A DNA stretch of 64,000 nucleotides from Streptomyces sp. NBC_00370 (lineage in GTDB: Bacteria > Actinomycetota > Actinomycetes > Streptomycetales > Streptomycetaceae). The stretch spans positions 62,001 through 126,000 of the forward strand of contig NZ_CP107968.1 in assembly GCF_036084755.1 (NCBI RefSeq), written 5' to 3'. Shown here piece after piece: positions 53,820 through 61,855 of the stretch; the first letter of the stretch is position 1; each line of letters starts with the position of its first letter. A program made the position numbers and the translations under genes. A model generated the notes under the pieces. It did no database searches and was not told where the DNA came from. It saw only the letters and a list, made by a program, of their open reading frames with translations.

Positions 53820-55195
53820 TTTCCTCTACCGGAATTGGGACGCTAGCGCACGCTCCACCGGACGCACATGCAGTCACGGGAATCACGCCTTGCACACGCG
53901 GAGCGGCTGGTCGCCGGGTGGGGTGGCCCTGGTTTCGGGACGTACATTCGGCGGGGTGCCCAGCTCTCCGGGGGCGCATCGACCCGCCACCGATGTCAGC
54001 AGCGTGGCCGCGCTCCTTGGATCCGCTCCGTCCCAGATCGGCCTCCGACCTCGCTGCCCAGGGCTGACCTGCCGATACGGGCACAAGGCGCAGGTCGTCT
54101 GCTGCGCCTGCCGGGCAGCCGAGCCGAGCCAGGCGGCGTCAGACGCTCCGCTGTCTGATCACTAACGATGAGCGCTGTCCCATGCGGATCTTCGCTGTTG
54201 GCGACGTCTGCCGCGGCTCGGTCAAGCAGGTGGCCTCGGCGGCGAGGGCGCCGCGGACCAGCAGATGGACCGCAGACGTCTCGCGCGCTAGGAACAGGGC
54301 TGCCTGGCTGACGCTTCCCGCCGCCGATGCGTGGGCTCCACGCCGAACGCCCGGAGGAAGTCGCCGCCCTCGTCATCCGCTTCCTCGCGAGCCGCTTCCG
54401 TGACTGACCACGCCGACGACACCATCAAGCCGTTCCGGTCCAGGCGATCAGTTCAGTGGCGAAGCGATTCCGGACTGCGGACCTCGTCCGGCCAATGCAT
54501 CGAGTACAGCACGAGCGCGTCGGAGCGGATGCTCAGCAGTCCCAGCCGCTCGCGCCCACGGAGAGCGAACCGCCGTGGTGCCACGAGCTGCACACTGATC
54601 CAAGGACCGTCAGCGCGGGCGGACGGCCTCAGTCCGGCGCCTGTGTTGGCGTGGGGAACGGTCTGGGATGCTGGGCGGGTGGATCCTTACGCAGGATGCC
54701 GGTGATTTCTAAGCCGGTGTCCCGGGTCAGTATGGGCCAGTCGCCGGTCAGGCCCAGTGCCTGGGCGAGAAGAGTGCCGTGAAGGTCGACGGTGGCCTCG
54801 ACGAGGTCGGCGAGCACCGCAGCCGCCTCACGGCCCCGGATCCACGCAGTGGTGGCAATGACGGCGGCGGCGGGCAGCGCCGGCCACCACCACGCGCACA
54901 GGAGCCGGACGCATGGTCCACTCCCTGCTCACCGCCGCACCGGTAAGCAATGTGGCACACAGTCGGACCGGGACCGGCCCGCTGCTCCACATCGGCGGAG
55001 CCGCCGGTCTAGCCACACTCGCCCTCACACCCGAACTGGCCGAGCTCTGACCTCTACCGGACATCACAGCTGGGCTTCGACCCGGACAAGTAACTCTGAC
55101 CGCAACTAAGACTTGTCCCTTAAATGATCTTCAGCGGGTGCAGCTCGGTCCAGCACGCGGCCTTGCTGGGGCTTCTGTTCGTGGGCTGCGCCGCT
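53820..55195. other. Long interval of degraded sequence
   Basis: No intact gene is visible in about 1.4 kb. A minus-strand frame ending at 54629 has good codon bias (AAVLADLVEATVDLHGTLLA, then GDWPILTRDTGLEITGILRK), preceded by a hydrophobic [17 protein letters not shown] stretch. It lacks a start codon before an in-frame stop, so it is probably a frameshifted small membrane protein. A plus-strand scrap near 54913 ([20 protein letters not shown]) ends at about 55049. The rest shows nothing. Confidence 0.4.
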
Positions 55196-55380
55196 TCAGG
55201 CCCGTGCGGGGTAGTCAGGATGGTCGGTGTAGGGCGAGGCAAGGTCACGCAGGTCGTGACACGGCCAGGGGTCGCGGGCGTGACGGGCCAGAATGCGCCG
55301 CTTGGCCTCGATCTCGCGTAGGACGCGGGCCGGGTCGTGTAGAGCCACGTGCAGAGCAATCGTGGGGTGGAAACCGGAAA
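55196..55380 (-). pseudogene. DUF6221-family fragment
   Basis: The minus frame ending at TGA 55196 reads IALHVALHDPARVLREIEAK, then RRILARHARDPWPCHDLRDL and ASPYTDHPDYPARA. This is the C-terminal signature of DUF6221 proteins, common in Streptomyces mobile regions. The N-terminal half is missing. Confidence 0.65.
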
Positions 55381-55410
55381 GGTCAACCTGGCAGAAGTCG
55401 ACCGTGAGGC

Positions 55411-55530
55411 TCGGGGATCGATCTGTCCAACTCGACCCTGCGCTACCTGTCCGACCTGCTGAGAGCCCGCCGTCGTGATCGCGGCACGCGCTGGCGCCGC
55501 CGGACCGCAGACCGACAGGCTATGGTGTGC
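55411..55530 (+). pseudogene. Transposase N-terminal remnant (IS5-like)
   Basis: A short plus frame (GIDLSNSTLRYLSDLLRARR, then RDRGTRWRRRTADRQAM) resembles the N-terminal helical region of Streptomyces IS5-type transposases. It ends abruptly at the start of the ArsR-like gene, overlapping it by four bases in another frame. Confidence 0.45.
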
Positions 55531-56066
55531 ACAAGGCGCTCGCTGATCCCCTGCGGATCCGGCTGCTGGAGGCGTTGTGGGAGACACCGCGGTCCGCACG
55601 GGAACTCGCCGATCAAGCCGACATCCCGGTTGATCGCCTCTACTACCATCTGGGTCAGCTGGAGCGGGCCGGGCTGATCGAGATCGCCGAATACCGGCCG
55701 CTGGCCCGTGGCAAGGTCGAGCGAGTCTACGCCCCTGCGGTCACCGAACCTCCCGGGGATACCGCGAGCCCGGAAGAGATGGTTGGGTTTCTCGGCTCGA
55801 TGCTCGATGCCGCTCGGGCCGATATCAGTGCCGCTTGGCGGTCCAAGCAGGCAGGCGGCCTCCGGGAAGTCGATGTGCACCGCGGTGCACTGCGGCTGAC
55901 CGATGACGCGCTCGCCGAGCTGCGCGGCCACATCGAACGACTCGCCACCCGCTTCGGGGACCGCGATGCCCCGGGGGCCTGGACGCGGGTGGTTATCGCA
56001 CTTGTCGACCTGCAAGACCGTCCACCCCCTAATGCCGCTCCGCCCACGCCTGAGAGGTCGTCATGA
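55527..56066 (+). CDS. ArsR-like winged-helix regulator
   Basis: This 179-residue protein begins at a GTG at 55527 directly inside the domain: HKALADPLRIRLLEALWETP, SARELADQADIPVDRLYYHL and GQLERAGLIEIAEYRPLARG form the winged helix (2-72). The C-terminal part (FLGSMLDAARADISAAWRSK) is a helical pair typical of this Streptomyces subtype. The usual 10-20 residues before the first helix are absent, and a transposase scrap lies immediately upstream. The original start may have been lost. Its stop overlaps the DUF1707 gene (ATGA). Confidence 0.75.
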   Translation: MHKALADPLRIRLLEALWETPRSARELADQADIPVDRLYYHLGQLERAGLIEIAEYRPLARGKVERVYAPAVTEPPGDTASPEEMVGFLGSMLDAARADISAAWRSKQAGGLREVDVHRGALRLTDDALAELRGHIERLATRFGDRDAPGAWTRVVIALVDLQDRPPPNAAPPTPERSS

Positions 56067-56446
56067 ATGACAACGAGGAGCACACGGCCAACGCAGTAAT
56101 CCGAGCCTCGGACGCCGAGCGTGATCGGATCGAGGTGCAGTTGAAACAACACTACACAGTTGGCCGACTGACACTGTCCGAGCTCGAAGAACGCGTGGCC
56201 GCGGCCTACGAAGCACGCACCCGCGAGCAACTCGATGCCCTCATGAAAGATCTGCCAGGCGAAGCAGAATCACCTGTGTCACACACCCAGGTGATCGACT
56301 CCCGCCTGCTGATCATCCTGTTATGCATCGCACCCCCCGCGGCGCTCGTCTACTGGCTCATGTCCCAACGCACAGCACATCGAAGGCGTCCACGGGCACA
56401 GGACCTGGCTCCGATACCTGATCCGAAAGACGAGACTGCGGACTAG
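56063..56446 (+). CDS. DUF1707 membrane protein
   Basis: This 127-residue protein has an N-terminal DUF1707 domain (VIRASDAERDRIEVQLKQHY, then VGRLTLSELEERVAAAYEAR and LMKDLPG) and one membrane helix (LLIILLCIAPPAALVYWLM, about 81-99). The tail is basic and Pro-rich. It is translated together with the ArsR-like regulator through an ATGA overlap, a pairing that suggests the regulator controls it or uses it to sense. Confidence 0.85.
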   Translation: MNDNEEHTANAVIRASDAERDRIEVQLKQHYTVGRLTLSELEERVAAAYEARTREQLDALMKDLPGEAESPVSHTQVIDSRLLIILLCIAPPAALVYWLMSQRTAHRRRPRAQDLAPIPDPKDETAD

Positions 56447-56631
56447 CCCGTGTTCAGGGCGCCATAGTGAGCTTTCAGGTGGAGGCGAAGTGCGGCGTGC
56501 TTGGTAGGTGGGCCGCACCTCGCGTGGTTTTCAGGACTGTCTGATCTGAGGGAGCCCCAGCTCAGTGATGCGGGCTGCGCTGCGGGCATGGGCCTGATCC
56601 ATGGCCGTCAGCTTCTTGCTGGCCGCCCGCT

Positions 56632-56784
56632 GAGAACCTGACCCGGCACGAACACGAGGTGTTCATCACCATCCCGACCGCCGCCCACACCGTGCGGCTG
56701 TGGGTCGTCGACTCCGGCAGCCTGGATGAGACGATCGGGCCAACGCAGCCTGAGCCGGCCCTTTTGACCTTCGCCGGTCACTGA
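56632..56784 (+). pseudogene. Short C-terminal gene fragment
   Basis: A plus frame ending at TGA 56782 (ENLTRHEHEVFITIPTAAHT, then VRLWVVDSGSLDETIGPTQP) has coding-like codon use but no start. The family is not recognised. It fills much of the gap between the DUF1707 gene and the next membrane protein. Confidence 0.35.
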
Positions 56785-56807
56785 CAAAGGTAACTACCGC
56801 CGGGACT

Positions 56808-57038
56808 TCAGAGCATCCCGAACGCTCTCATCCCAGTGGCTGCAAGGAAGACGACACCGAGTACCCCAAAGACGCCTCGCATGATGTCGGGCGAGAACCA
56901 TGGATCAACCCCGCCACCAGGTGACCGCTGGGCTATCAGGTCATACACGCGCAGCCCAACGTTCCGATAGTCGAGCGCAATAGCTGTCGCGCCAGTACCC
57001 ACGACGCCTCCCCAGACCAAGCTCACCCAGTCACCCAC
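56808..57038 (-). CDS. Small membrane protein, 76 residues
   Basis: The GTG at 57038 has GGAGGAG six bases upstream and is preferred to an upstream ATG at 57098. Two hydrophobic stretches (VSLVWGGVVGTGATAIALDY and VFGVLGVVFLAATGMRAFGM) flank a polar loop containing DLIAQRSPGGGVDPWFSPD. No family is recognised. Confidence 0.55.
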   Translation of the reverse strand: MGDWVSLVWGGVVGTGATAIALDYRNVGLRVYDLIAQRSPGGGVDPWFSPDIMRGVFGVLGVVFLAATGMRAFGML

Positions 57039-57189
57039 GGATCGCTCCTCCCCCAGCGGATTGCCCCATATGGGGCATCGTGACGCCTGCTCATACATCC
57101 AGCATCAAGGGCCCATGAGGCGAGGACTGGTGCACTTATCTCTGCACTGCGTGGAGCACTGAGAGAAGTACGCCGACACATCTCGGCTG

Positions 57190-57481
57190 GGCTGTCCGAC
57201 CCGGGGGTGCAGGAGGCGCGGGAGCGGGTGGAGGCTGCGGAAACGAAGCTGGGCATGGAGCTGTGCGCCCGCCTCCAGCCGTTCCAGGACCCCTACGACC
57301 AGGCCGTAGCGGAAGGCGACGCGGACGGGCTCGCCGGCTCTGTGGGGGCAAGCACGGCCGCTGGGGGCGGATCTGCGTCCTACCCGACGGGCACGAGACC
57401 TCGATGGAGGAACCGCACTGGGGCCGCAACAGCGAGGGCCGGCCGATCGCGTGGGTGGGCAGCGCACCTGACGACTGGTGA
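57190..57481 (+). pseudogene. Frameshifted remnant of a hypothetical gene
   Basis: One frame reads VQEARERVEAAETKLGMELC and PFQDPYDQAVAEGDADGLAG. After about 57345 a different frame continues HGRWGRICVLPDGHETSMEE and GRPIAWVGSAPDDW to a TGA at 57479. Together they look like one small actinobacterial protein broken by an indel. Function unknown. Confidence 0.45.
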
Positions 57482-57669
57482 CCGGCGGCGGTCAGACGGC
57501 GGAAGGACCTCGGGGCGCACGAGCGGCCCCGGGGTCCTTCGCTGTCCGGGACCAACGGCACCGCTTCCAGGCCCTACACGCACTGGGGTGCGATGCCCGG
57601 GGGTTCTGAGCTGCGGCATCGCACTGGTGTGCGCGTAGGCCTGGGATCTTCGGGCCCTTCCTCGGCGAA

Positions 57670-57745
57670 CTACGTGGCGGCCGAGGCGGGTTCGGTGAGG
57701 CGGTCTAGCCGCGTGTAGAGGGTCCGCACGAGTCAGGCGCGGTTC
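57670..57745 (-). pseudogene. C-terminal fragment, related to one at 61088
   Basis: The minus frame reads LVRTLYTRLDRLTEPASAAT before a TAG at 57670. A stop lies just upstream, where the relative at 61088 has His. It is the tail of an unidentified gene family of which two decayed copies lie in this window. Confidence 0.45.
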
Positions 57746-57820
57746 TACGACACCGGCGAGTACTTCGGTCCTGCTGTCCTTGGGCGGCTGGTCGCCACGA
57801 AAGGAACTCCGCAGGTCGCG

Positions 57821-59092
57821 TCACTCCTTGTCGATCAACGCCTCGGTGAACACTTCTTGGGAGTCCAGGGAGCGCAGCAGCGGACCGAGCAGGCGCCTGG
57901 TGACCGCCCCTTGTGCTTCACGGAGTTCAGCCAGTGTGACGCCAGTGGTCTCCTCGTACGTGTCCTCGCTGTATCTCTGGCTGCTGGGGAAGACCGTCTG
58001 CCCGGAGTACCTGCGCCGGCCGCGGAGCCGGTTGGCTCCGACCGCCATCGCCCAGTTGCCGTGGTATCCGACGTCTTCGGAGATCAGGCGCAGAAGTTCC
58101 AGTACCTGCCGGGTGAGGACAACGGCCGCAGAGTCGAAGATAACCTGCTCCGTGTCATCTGATGGGGTGTGCGGGTTGGACAGCTTGTCGGAGAGACGGG
58201 TCATGAGCAGTTTCAGACCGCCGTCCTCGAAGAGTTGGAGTTCGATGACGTCTTCATCACCCCAGCGTCCTTCAGGGGTGTACGTGCGGTCGGGTCCGAG
58301 ACCTGAGGAGCTGCGAGCCACTCCCCTAGCGCGCCGGTGCCCCTGGTGGGCGTCGCCCAGGTCGGGACTGAATCCCCGCCCGGCGAGTGCCGATCGCAGG
58401 TCCTGAGATTCTTGGACACGCTTGATCAGCGTGCTCATGCGCAGGTTCCAGTCCTGGGCACCGGTGATCGGCAGGCACATATCCCGGCGGCCGGCCGTGG
58501 GCTGCACGACGAGGAACAAGTGGGACTGGTCGCCGACGTCGCGCAGCGGGTCTTCTTCCATCTGCTTCTGCAGAAGGAAGAGGGTGTCCGCTTCGGCGCT
58601 CCGCCGCTTTGCGTGCAGTGCGACGACCTGGGCGTCGCCCATCTGATATTTCGTCTTGTCACCGCGGCCGAAATACCGGTTGTCCACCATGTGCGGCGCG
58701 ACGGGGCTGGCCGGGATGTGCACGATGAGGTAGCCGGTCTCGTCGTTGGCCGCAACGCTGATCTCCTCGGTGACGATGGTCAGCGGTGGGTCGGGAATCG
58801 TCCGTGCCACCTGCTCGATCTTCTCCGGCAACCCGTTCAGAGGCTGGGGGGCGAGTTCGAAGGTGCGGCTCTCCTTGTTCTCCTGCACGCCGATGATCAG
58901 CGTTCCGCCATCGACGGCGAACGAGGACAGATCTCGCGCCAGTTCCTTGTTGTCGCCCTTGCTGTTCGGGGCCCTTTTCAGGTCCAGGTGATGGTTTTCC
59001 TCGAGCAGGCCGCCGGTGACGGCGGCCTCAAGGTCGGCCTCGGTCTTCGGTGTCCACCGGGGATTGTTGGAGGAGAGGTAGATCGATGTCAC
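57821..59092 (-). CDS. AlbA_2 (Schlafen-type) domain protein
   Basis: This 423-residue protein starts at a GTG at 59092; codons further upstream are not biased. Residues 20-150 are an AlbA_2 domain: GLLEENHHLDLKRAPNSKGD, then NKELARDLSSFAVDGGTLII with the GV loop, and a NRYFGRGDKTKYQMGDAQV strand region. The remaining part is helical and unrecognised (VVLTRQVLELLRLISEDVGY). AlbA_2 occurs in Schlafen-like nucleases and in predicted regulators; the E/D-x-K motif in HLDLKR is compatible with either nucleic-acid cleavage or ATP binding. It is divergent from a HEPN-like gene. Confidence 0.75.
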   Translation of the reverse strand: MTSIYLSSNNPRWTPKTEADLEAAVTGGLLEENHHLDLKRAPNSKGDNKELARDLSSFAVDGGTLIIGVQENKESRTFELAPQPLNGLPEKIEQVARTIPDPPLTIVTEEISVAANDETGYLIVHIPASPVAPHMVDNRYFGRGDKTKYQMGDAQVVALHAKRRSAEADTLFLLQKQMEEDPLRDVGDQSHLFLVVQPTAGRRDMCLPITGAQDWNLRMSTLIKRVQESQDLRSALAGRGFSPDLGDAHQGHRRARGVARSSSGLGPDRTYTPEGRWGDEDVIELQLFEDGGLKLLMTRLSDKLSNPHTPSDDTEQVIFDSAAVVLTRQVLELLRLISEDVGYHGNWAMAVGANRLRGRRRYSGQTVFPSSQRYSEDTYEETTGVTLAELREAQGAVTRRLLGPLLRSLDSQEVFTEALIDKE

Positions 59093-59380
59093 TGTGCGGT
59101 CCCGCTTCCTGTGATCCGAGGTTCGGCGGGGCCGTGCGGCCCAGCGGCTGAGCGTCAAGGGTACGGAGGGGGACCGACAGCGCAGCGTTCGTCTACTCCG
59201 AATCGCACGCAGATTCGTGGAGACGTTCCCCCTGCTCCAATCCGGCGGAGGCGGCGACCGGACAGGGAGACACGAAGCCGTTGAGGGATGCGGGGACGGG
59301 ACGACCAATGGCAGAAAACAGAGGCTCCTTGGTATGGGCGTGCCTGATGATGGTCACCACGTGCAAGGAAGGACATCAGG

Positions 59381-60211
59381 ATGAACAACAGCTTCGGGCC
59401 GGACCTGTCGAGGGCATTGGCTGCGGCCACCAAAGGTATCCAGGAAGCCGTCGCGGCGACGGTCGTGCCGCCGCTGGAGATTCGTATACCCGCTCTGGAT
59501 CACCTGGCCGAGGTAATCGCTCCGCTTCAGCCGGCGCTGGAACGCCTGGACGCGATGATGCCCGCCAACTGGCGGGGCGCCCGTCTCGACTACTCGGACA
59601 TGATCGTGCTGATGAAGGAAGGCATTCCTCTGGTCTGGGTTCCCCCGGCCGACGTCATCCGCCAGCTCCTCGCTGCCGACGACACAACGGCCCGTGCACA
59701 GGTCATTGACGACTGCCGTCCGGCCATTCTGTCCTCCTGCATGGCAACCCTCGCAGCAGTGATTGACACCCAGTTCAGCGCGCAGACAACCCTCCTCGAG
59801 GAGTGCGTGCACATGGCTGACCGCAGCATGTTCAGTGGTGCCCAGGCACTGGCCGCCAACGTGTTAGACACCCTGATCCGTGGCCTGACCTACGCCAGTC
59901 CCGGCTGGCTCAAGCCCAATGGTCAGTGGCCGGGCTACGCCAAGGTCCTGAAGAATATTCCGGCCGTAGAGGACAACGACGCCACAATCCGCCAGCTCCG
60001 CGAAGCTGCGGCCTTCCTGCCGTTCTCGAAGGCACTGGAGCCATTCTGGGCGTCGGACCCGGTCCCTGAGACGTTCAACCGGCACGCCACCGCTCACGCA
60101 GCCGCGGCCACGCAATACACCCCGGTCAACGCCGTAACCGGAATCATGCTTGCCGTCAGCGTGCTCCGCGACATCGACGACATGGGGTATCCCGTACAGC
60201 TCCACGCCTAG
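59381..60211 (+). CDS. Hypothetical protein with C-terminal HEPN-like Rx4H motif
   Basis: This 276-residue protein starts at an ATG at 59381 (AAGGACATCAGG before). The body is helical (LSRALAAATKGIQEAVAATV; ALERLDAMMPANWRGARLDY). Near the end is FNRHATAHAAAATQYTPVNA with Arg234 and His239, the Rx4H pattern of HEPN ribonucleases, followed by a hydrophobic helix (VTGIMLAVSVLRDIDDMG). Similar NRHxxxH motifs occur at the C-termini of abortive-infection-like proteins. RNase activity is inferred from this motif only. It is divergent from the AlbA_2 gene. Confidence 0.6.
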   Translation: MNNSFGPDLSRALAAATKGIQEAVAATVVPPLEIRIPALDHLAEVIAPLQPALERLDAMMPANWRGARLDYSDMIVLMKEGIPLVWVPPADVIRQLLAADDTTARAQVIDDCRPAILSSCMATLAAVIDTQFSAQTTLLEECVHMADRSMFSGAQALAANVLDTLIRGLTYASPGWLKPNGQWPGYAKVLKNIPAVEDNDATIRQLREAAAFLPFSKALEPFWASDPVPETFNRHATAHAAAATQYTPVNAVTGIMLAVSVLRDIDDMGYPVQLHA

Positions 60212-60232
60212 CTGGTCGACGACGCGGTCGGC

Positions 60233-60445
60233 TCACCCACTGACGCCGACGCGACACATCGCCCGCTGCTGCCAGCTCTGGCCAGGCGCCTGTCGGGCAG
60301 TGCCGTCACAGCAAACTCCCACCATCGCGGCCTGCCCGGCAACGAGCTCCTGAACCAGCCCGGCGACGTCCTCCAGGGCGAGGCCGGCCGCATCGGCGAG
60401 CGCGGCCAAGTCCACGGTCCGGCGGTCAACCAGTGGGCGCAGCAC
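60233..60445 (-). CDS. Possible small frame with helical repeat-like sequence
   Basis: A minus-strand frame with good codon bias (LRPLVDRRTVDLAALADAAG, then LALEDVAGLVQELVAGQAAM) that could be a winged-helix end. No domain is certain, and the 3' part loses bias. It may be a fragment. Confidence 0.25.
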   Translation of the reverse strand: MLRPLVDRRTVDLAALADAAGLALEDVAGLVQELVAGQAAMVGVCCDGTARQAPGQSWQQRAMCRVGVSG

Positions 60446-60511
60446 CGCCTCCGGTCTCCCTTGAGCAGGTGGCCAAACACTCGCAGCCTACGCACTGCGG
60501 ACGAAGCGTCC

Positions 60512-61021
60512 TCAAGGGCGTCCCACCCAGGCCCGATGGTGAGCCGCGACGTACAGCCCCTCGCGCTGTCGGCCGCACAGGACGCCGACGCGCGTTCTTC
60601 CCTCCATCACCTGCAGCCCACTGTCCGACAGACCCAAAAAGCGTCGGTCGATCAGGAGCGGCGGGCGCAGCCACGTCCCGTGGTCTTCCCAGTGCCTGCC
60701 GACTTCGGGGACTTTCACTGAGGCCCAGTGCACAGGGTTCTGTGCAAAATGCTCGATCAGTCCGGCTTCACTCTCGCCGGTCGGCATGGTGTGGAAGTCT
60801 GTGGCTGGGATCGTCTCCAGCGCCCAGGTGATCGCGCTCAGGTCGAGGTAGCCGTAGTCGACCACGAAGGGGCCGTAGTCGCCGTGTTCGAAGAGGAAGT
60901 CCTGCAGCACGTCGTCCGGCCACTGCAGGGCGGCCAGGGCCGGGTCGGCGCGGAAGCGGTCGAGGCTGAGACCGCCGTCCTGGCGGCGGACCATCAGCGG
61001 GCCAAGGTCGTTGAGGTTCAT
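60512..61021 (-). CDS. Hypothetical protein, 169 residues
   Basis: A soluble alpha/beta protein with coding-like codon use from ATG 61021 (MNLNDLGPLMVRRQDGGLSL, LQDFLFEHGDYGPFVVDYGY, DFHTMPTGESEAGLIEHFAQ). No named domain is recognised. The stop is at 60512. It stands alone between fragments and has no evident partner. Confidence 0.6.
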   Translation of the reverse strand: MNLNDLGPLMVRRQDGGLSLDRFRADPALAALQWPDDVLQDFLFEHGDYGPFVVDYGYLDLSAITWALETIPATDFHTMPTGESEAGLIEHFAQNPVHWASVKVPEVGRHWEDHGTWLRPPLLIDRRFLGLSDSGLQVMEGRTRVGVLCGRQREGLYVAAHHRAWVGRP

Positions 61022-61087
61022 TCCACCAGATCTACCGGAGATTGCTGACGGTGTTCCCCCTGTTATCGGTCTGGTGCCGTCTGTCGG

Positions 61088-61395
61088 CTACCTGGCGGCG
61101 GTCACGGCTTCTGTGAGGCGCTCCAGCCGGGTGTAGAGGGCCCGTACGAGGTGGGCGCGGTTCTGGACGCCGCACGCGGTGCCCTTGAATGGGGCGGACA
61201 GGCAGCCGTCGGCTTCGCGGAGGATAACTTTGGCAAGGGCGCCGGGCGGGGTTCGGCGGGTTCTTCTACCTCGGGAGGGGGAGCACGCCGTTGATGACGG
61301 GGCGGATGCCGTCCGGTGTGGGCCAGTTGATGACGGCGACGTCGCGGTGCAGTGGGAGCCACATCTGTACGACGCACCCTAGAAGCGCCGGCCTG
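61088..61395 (-). pseudogene. Broken gene, related to fragment at 57670
   Basis: A minus frame reads VVQMWLPLHRDVAVINWPTP, then DGIRPVINGVLPLPR and a TAG. After a shift of frame the sequence continues LAKVILREADGCLSAPFKGT and ACGVQNRAHLVRALYTRLER, ending LTEAVTAAR at TAG 61088. At least one indel is present. The tail matches the 57670 fragment, so both derive from the same family. Confidence 0.5.
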
Positions 61396-61648
61396 TGGAT
61401 AGCCTGGAGACTGGGTCGTCACCGCTCCTACGAGCTTCCTTCGGTCAGCTGACTGGCGGTGTTCTCGATCCACCGCAGCACCCACTCGCCTCCGTCCTAC
61501 CACCCGGCTCCGCATGAGCGTACTGGCCTTCGGCGTCCGCCAGTGACAGCCCTACGGCGAGCCCTGGATGACGGGGGCACGGACCGCCACCGCATCTGTT
61601 CCTCAGTCACCCTGGTGACCGAACTCCCGCGCCCGACAGGCGCCGTGC

Positions 61649-61843
61649 TCATCCTGCGGTTGTCGGGTTGGCAGATCCGGTGGCGCGACGGTATTCGGCG
61701 TTGATGCGCTGGGCCTCTTCGAGCTGGTCCTCAAGGATGACGATGCGGCACGCGGCCTCGATCGGGGTGCCCTGGTCGACGAGTTCCCGGGCGCGGGCCG
61801 CGATGCGCAGCTGACCGCACCGACCTTGCCTGCCACCAGGGGG
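61649..61843 (-). pseudogene. Fragment of an unidentified helical protein
   Basis: A minus frame (LRIAARARELVDQGTPIEAA, then CRIVILEDQLEEAQRINAEY) ends at TGA 61649. It has no start codon. Good codon bias supports former coding. Confidence 0.35.
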
Positions 61844-61855
61844 CTCTTTGCCGCA

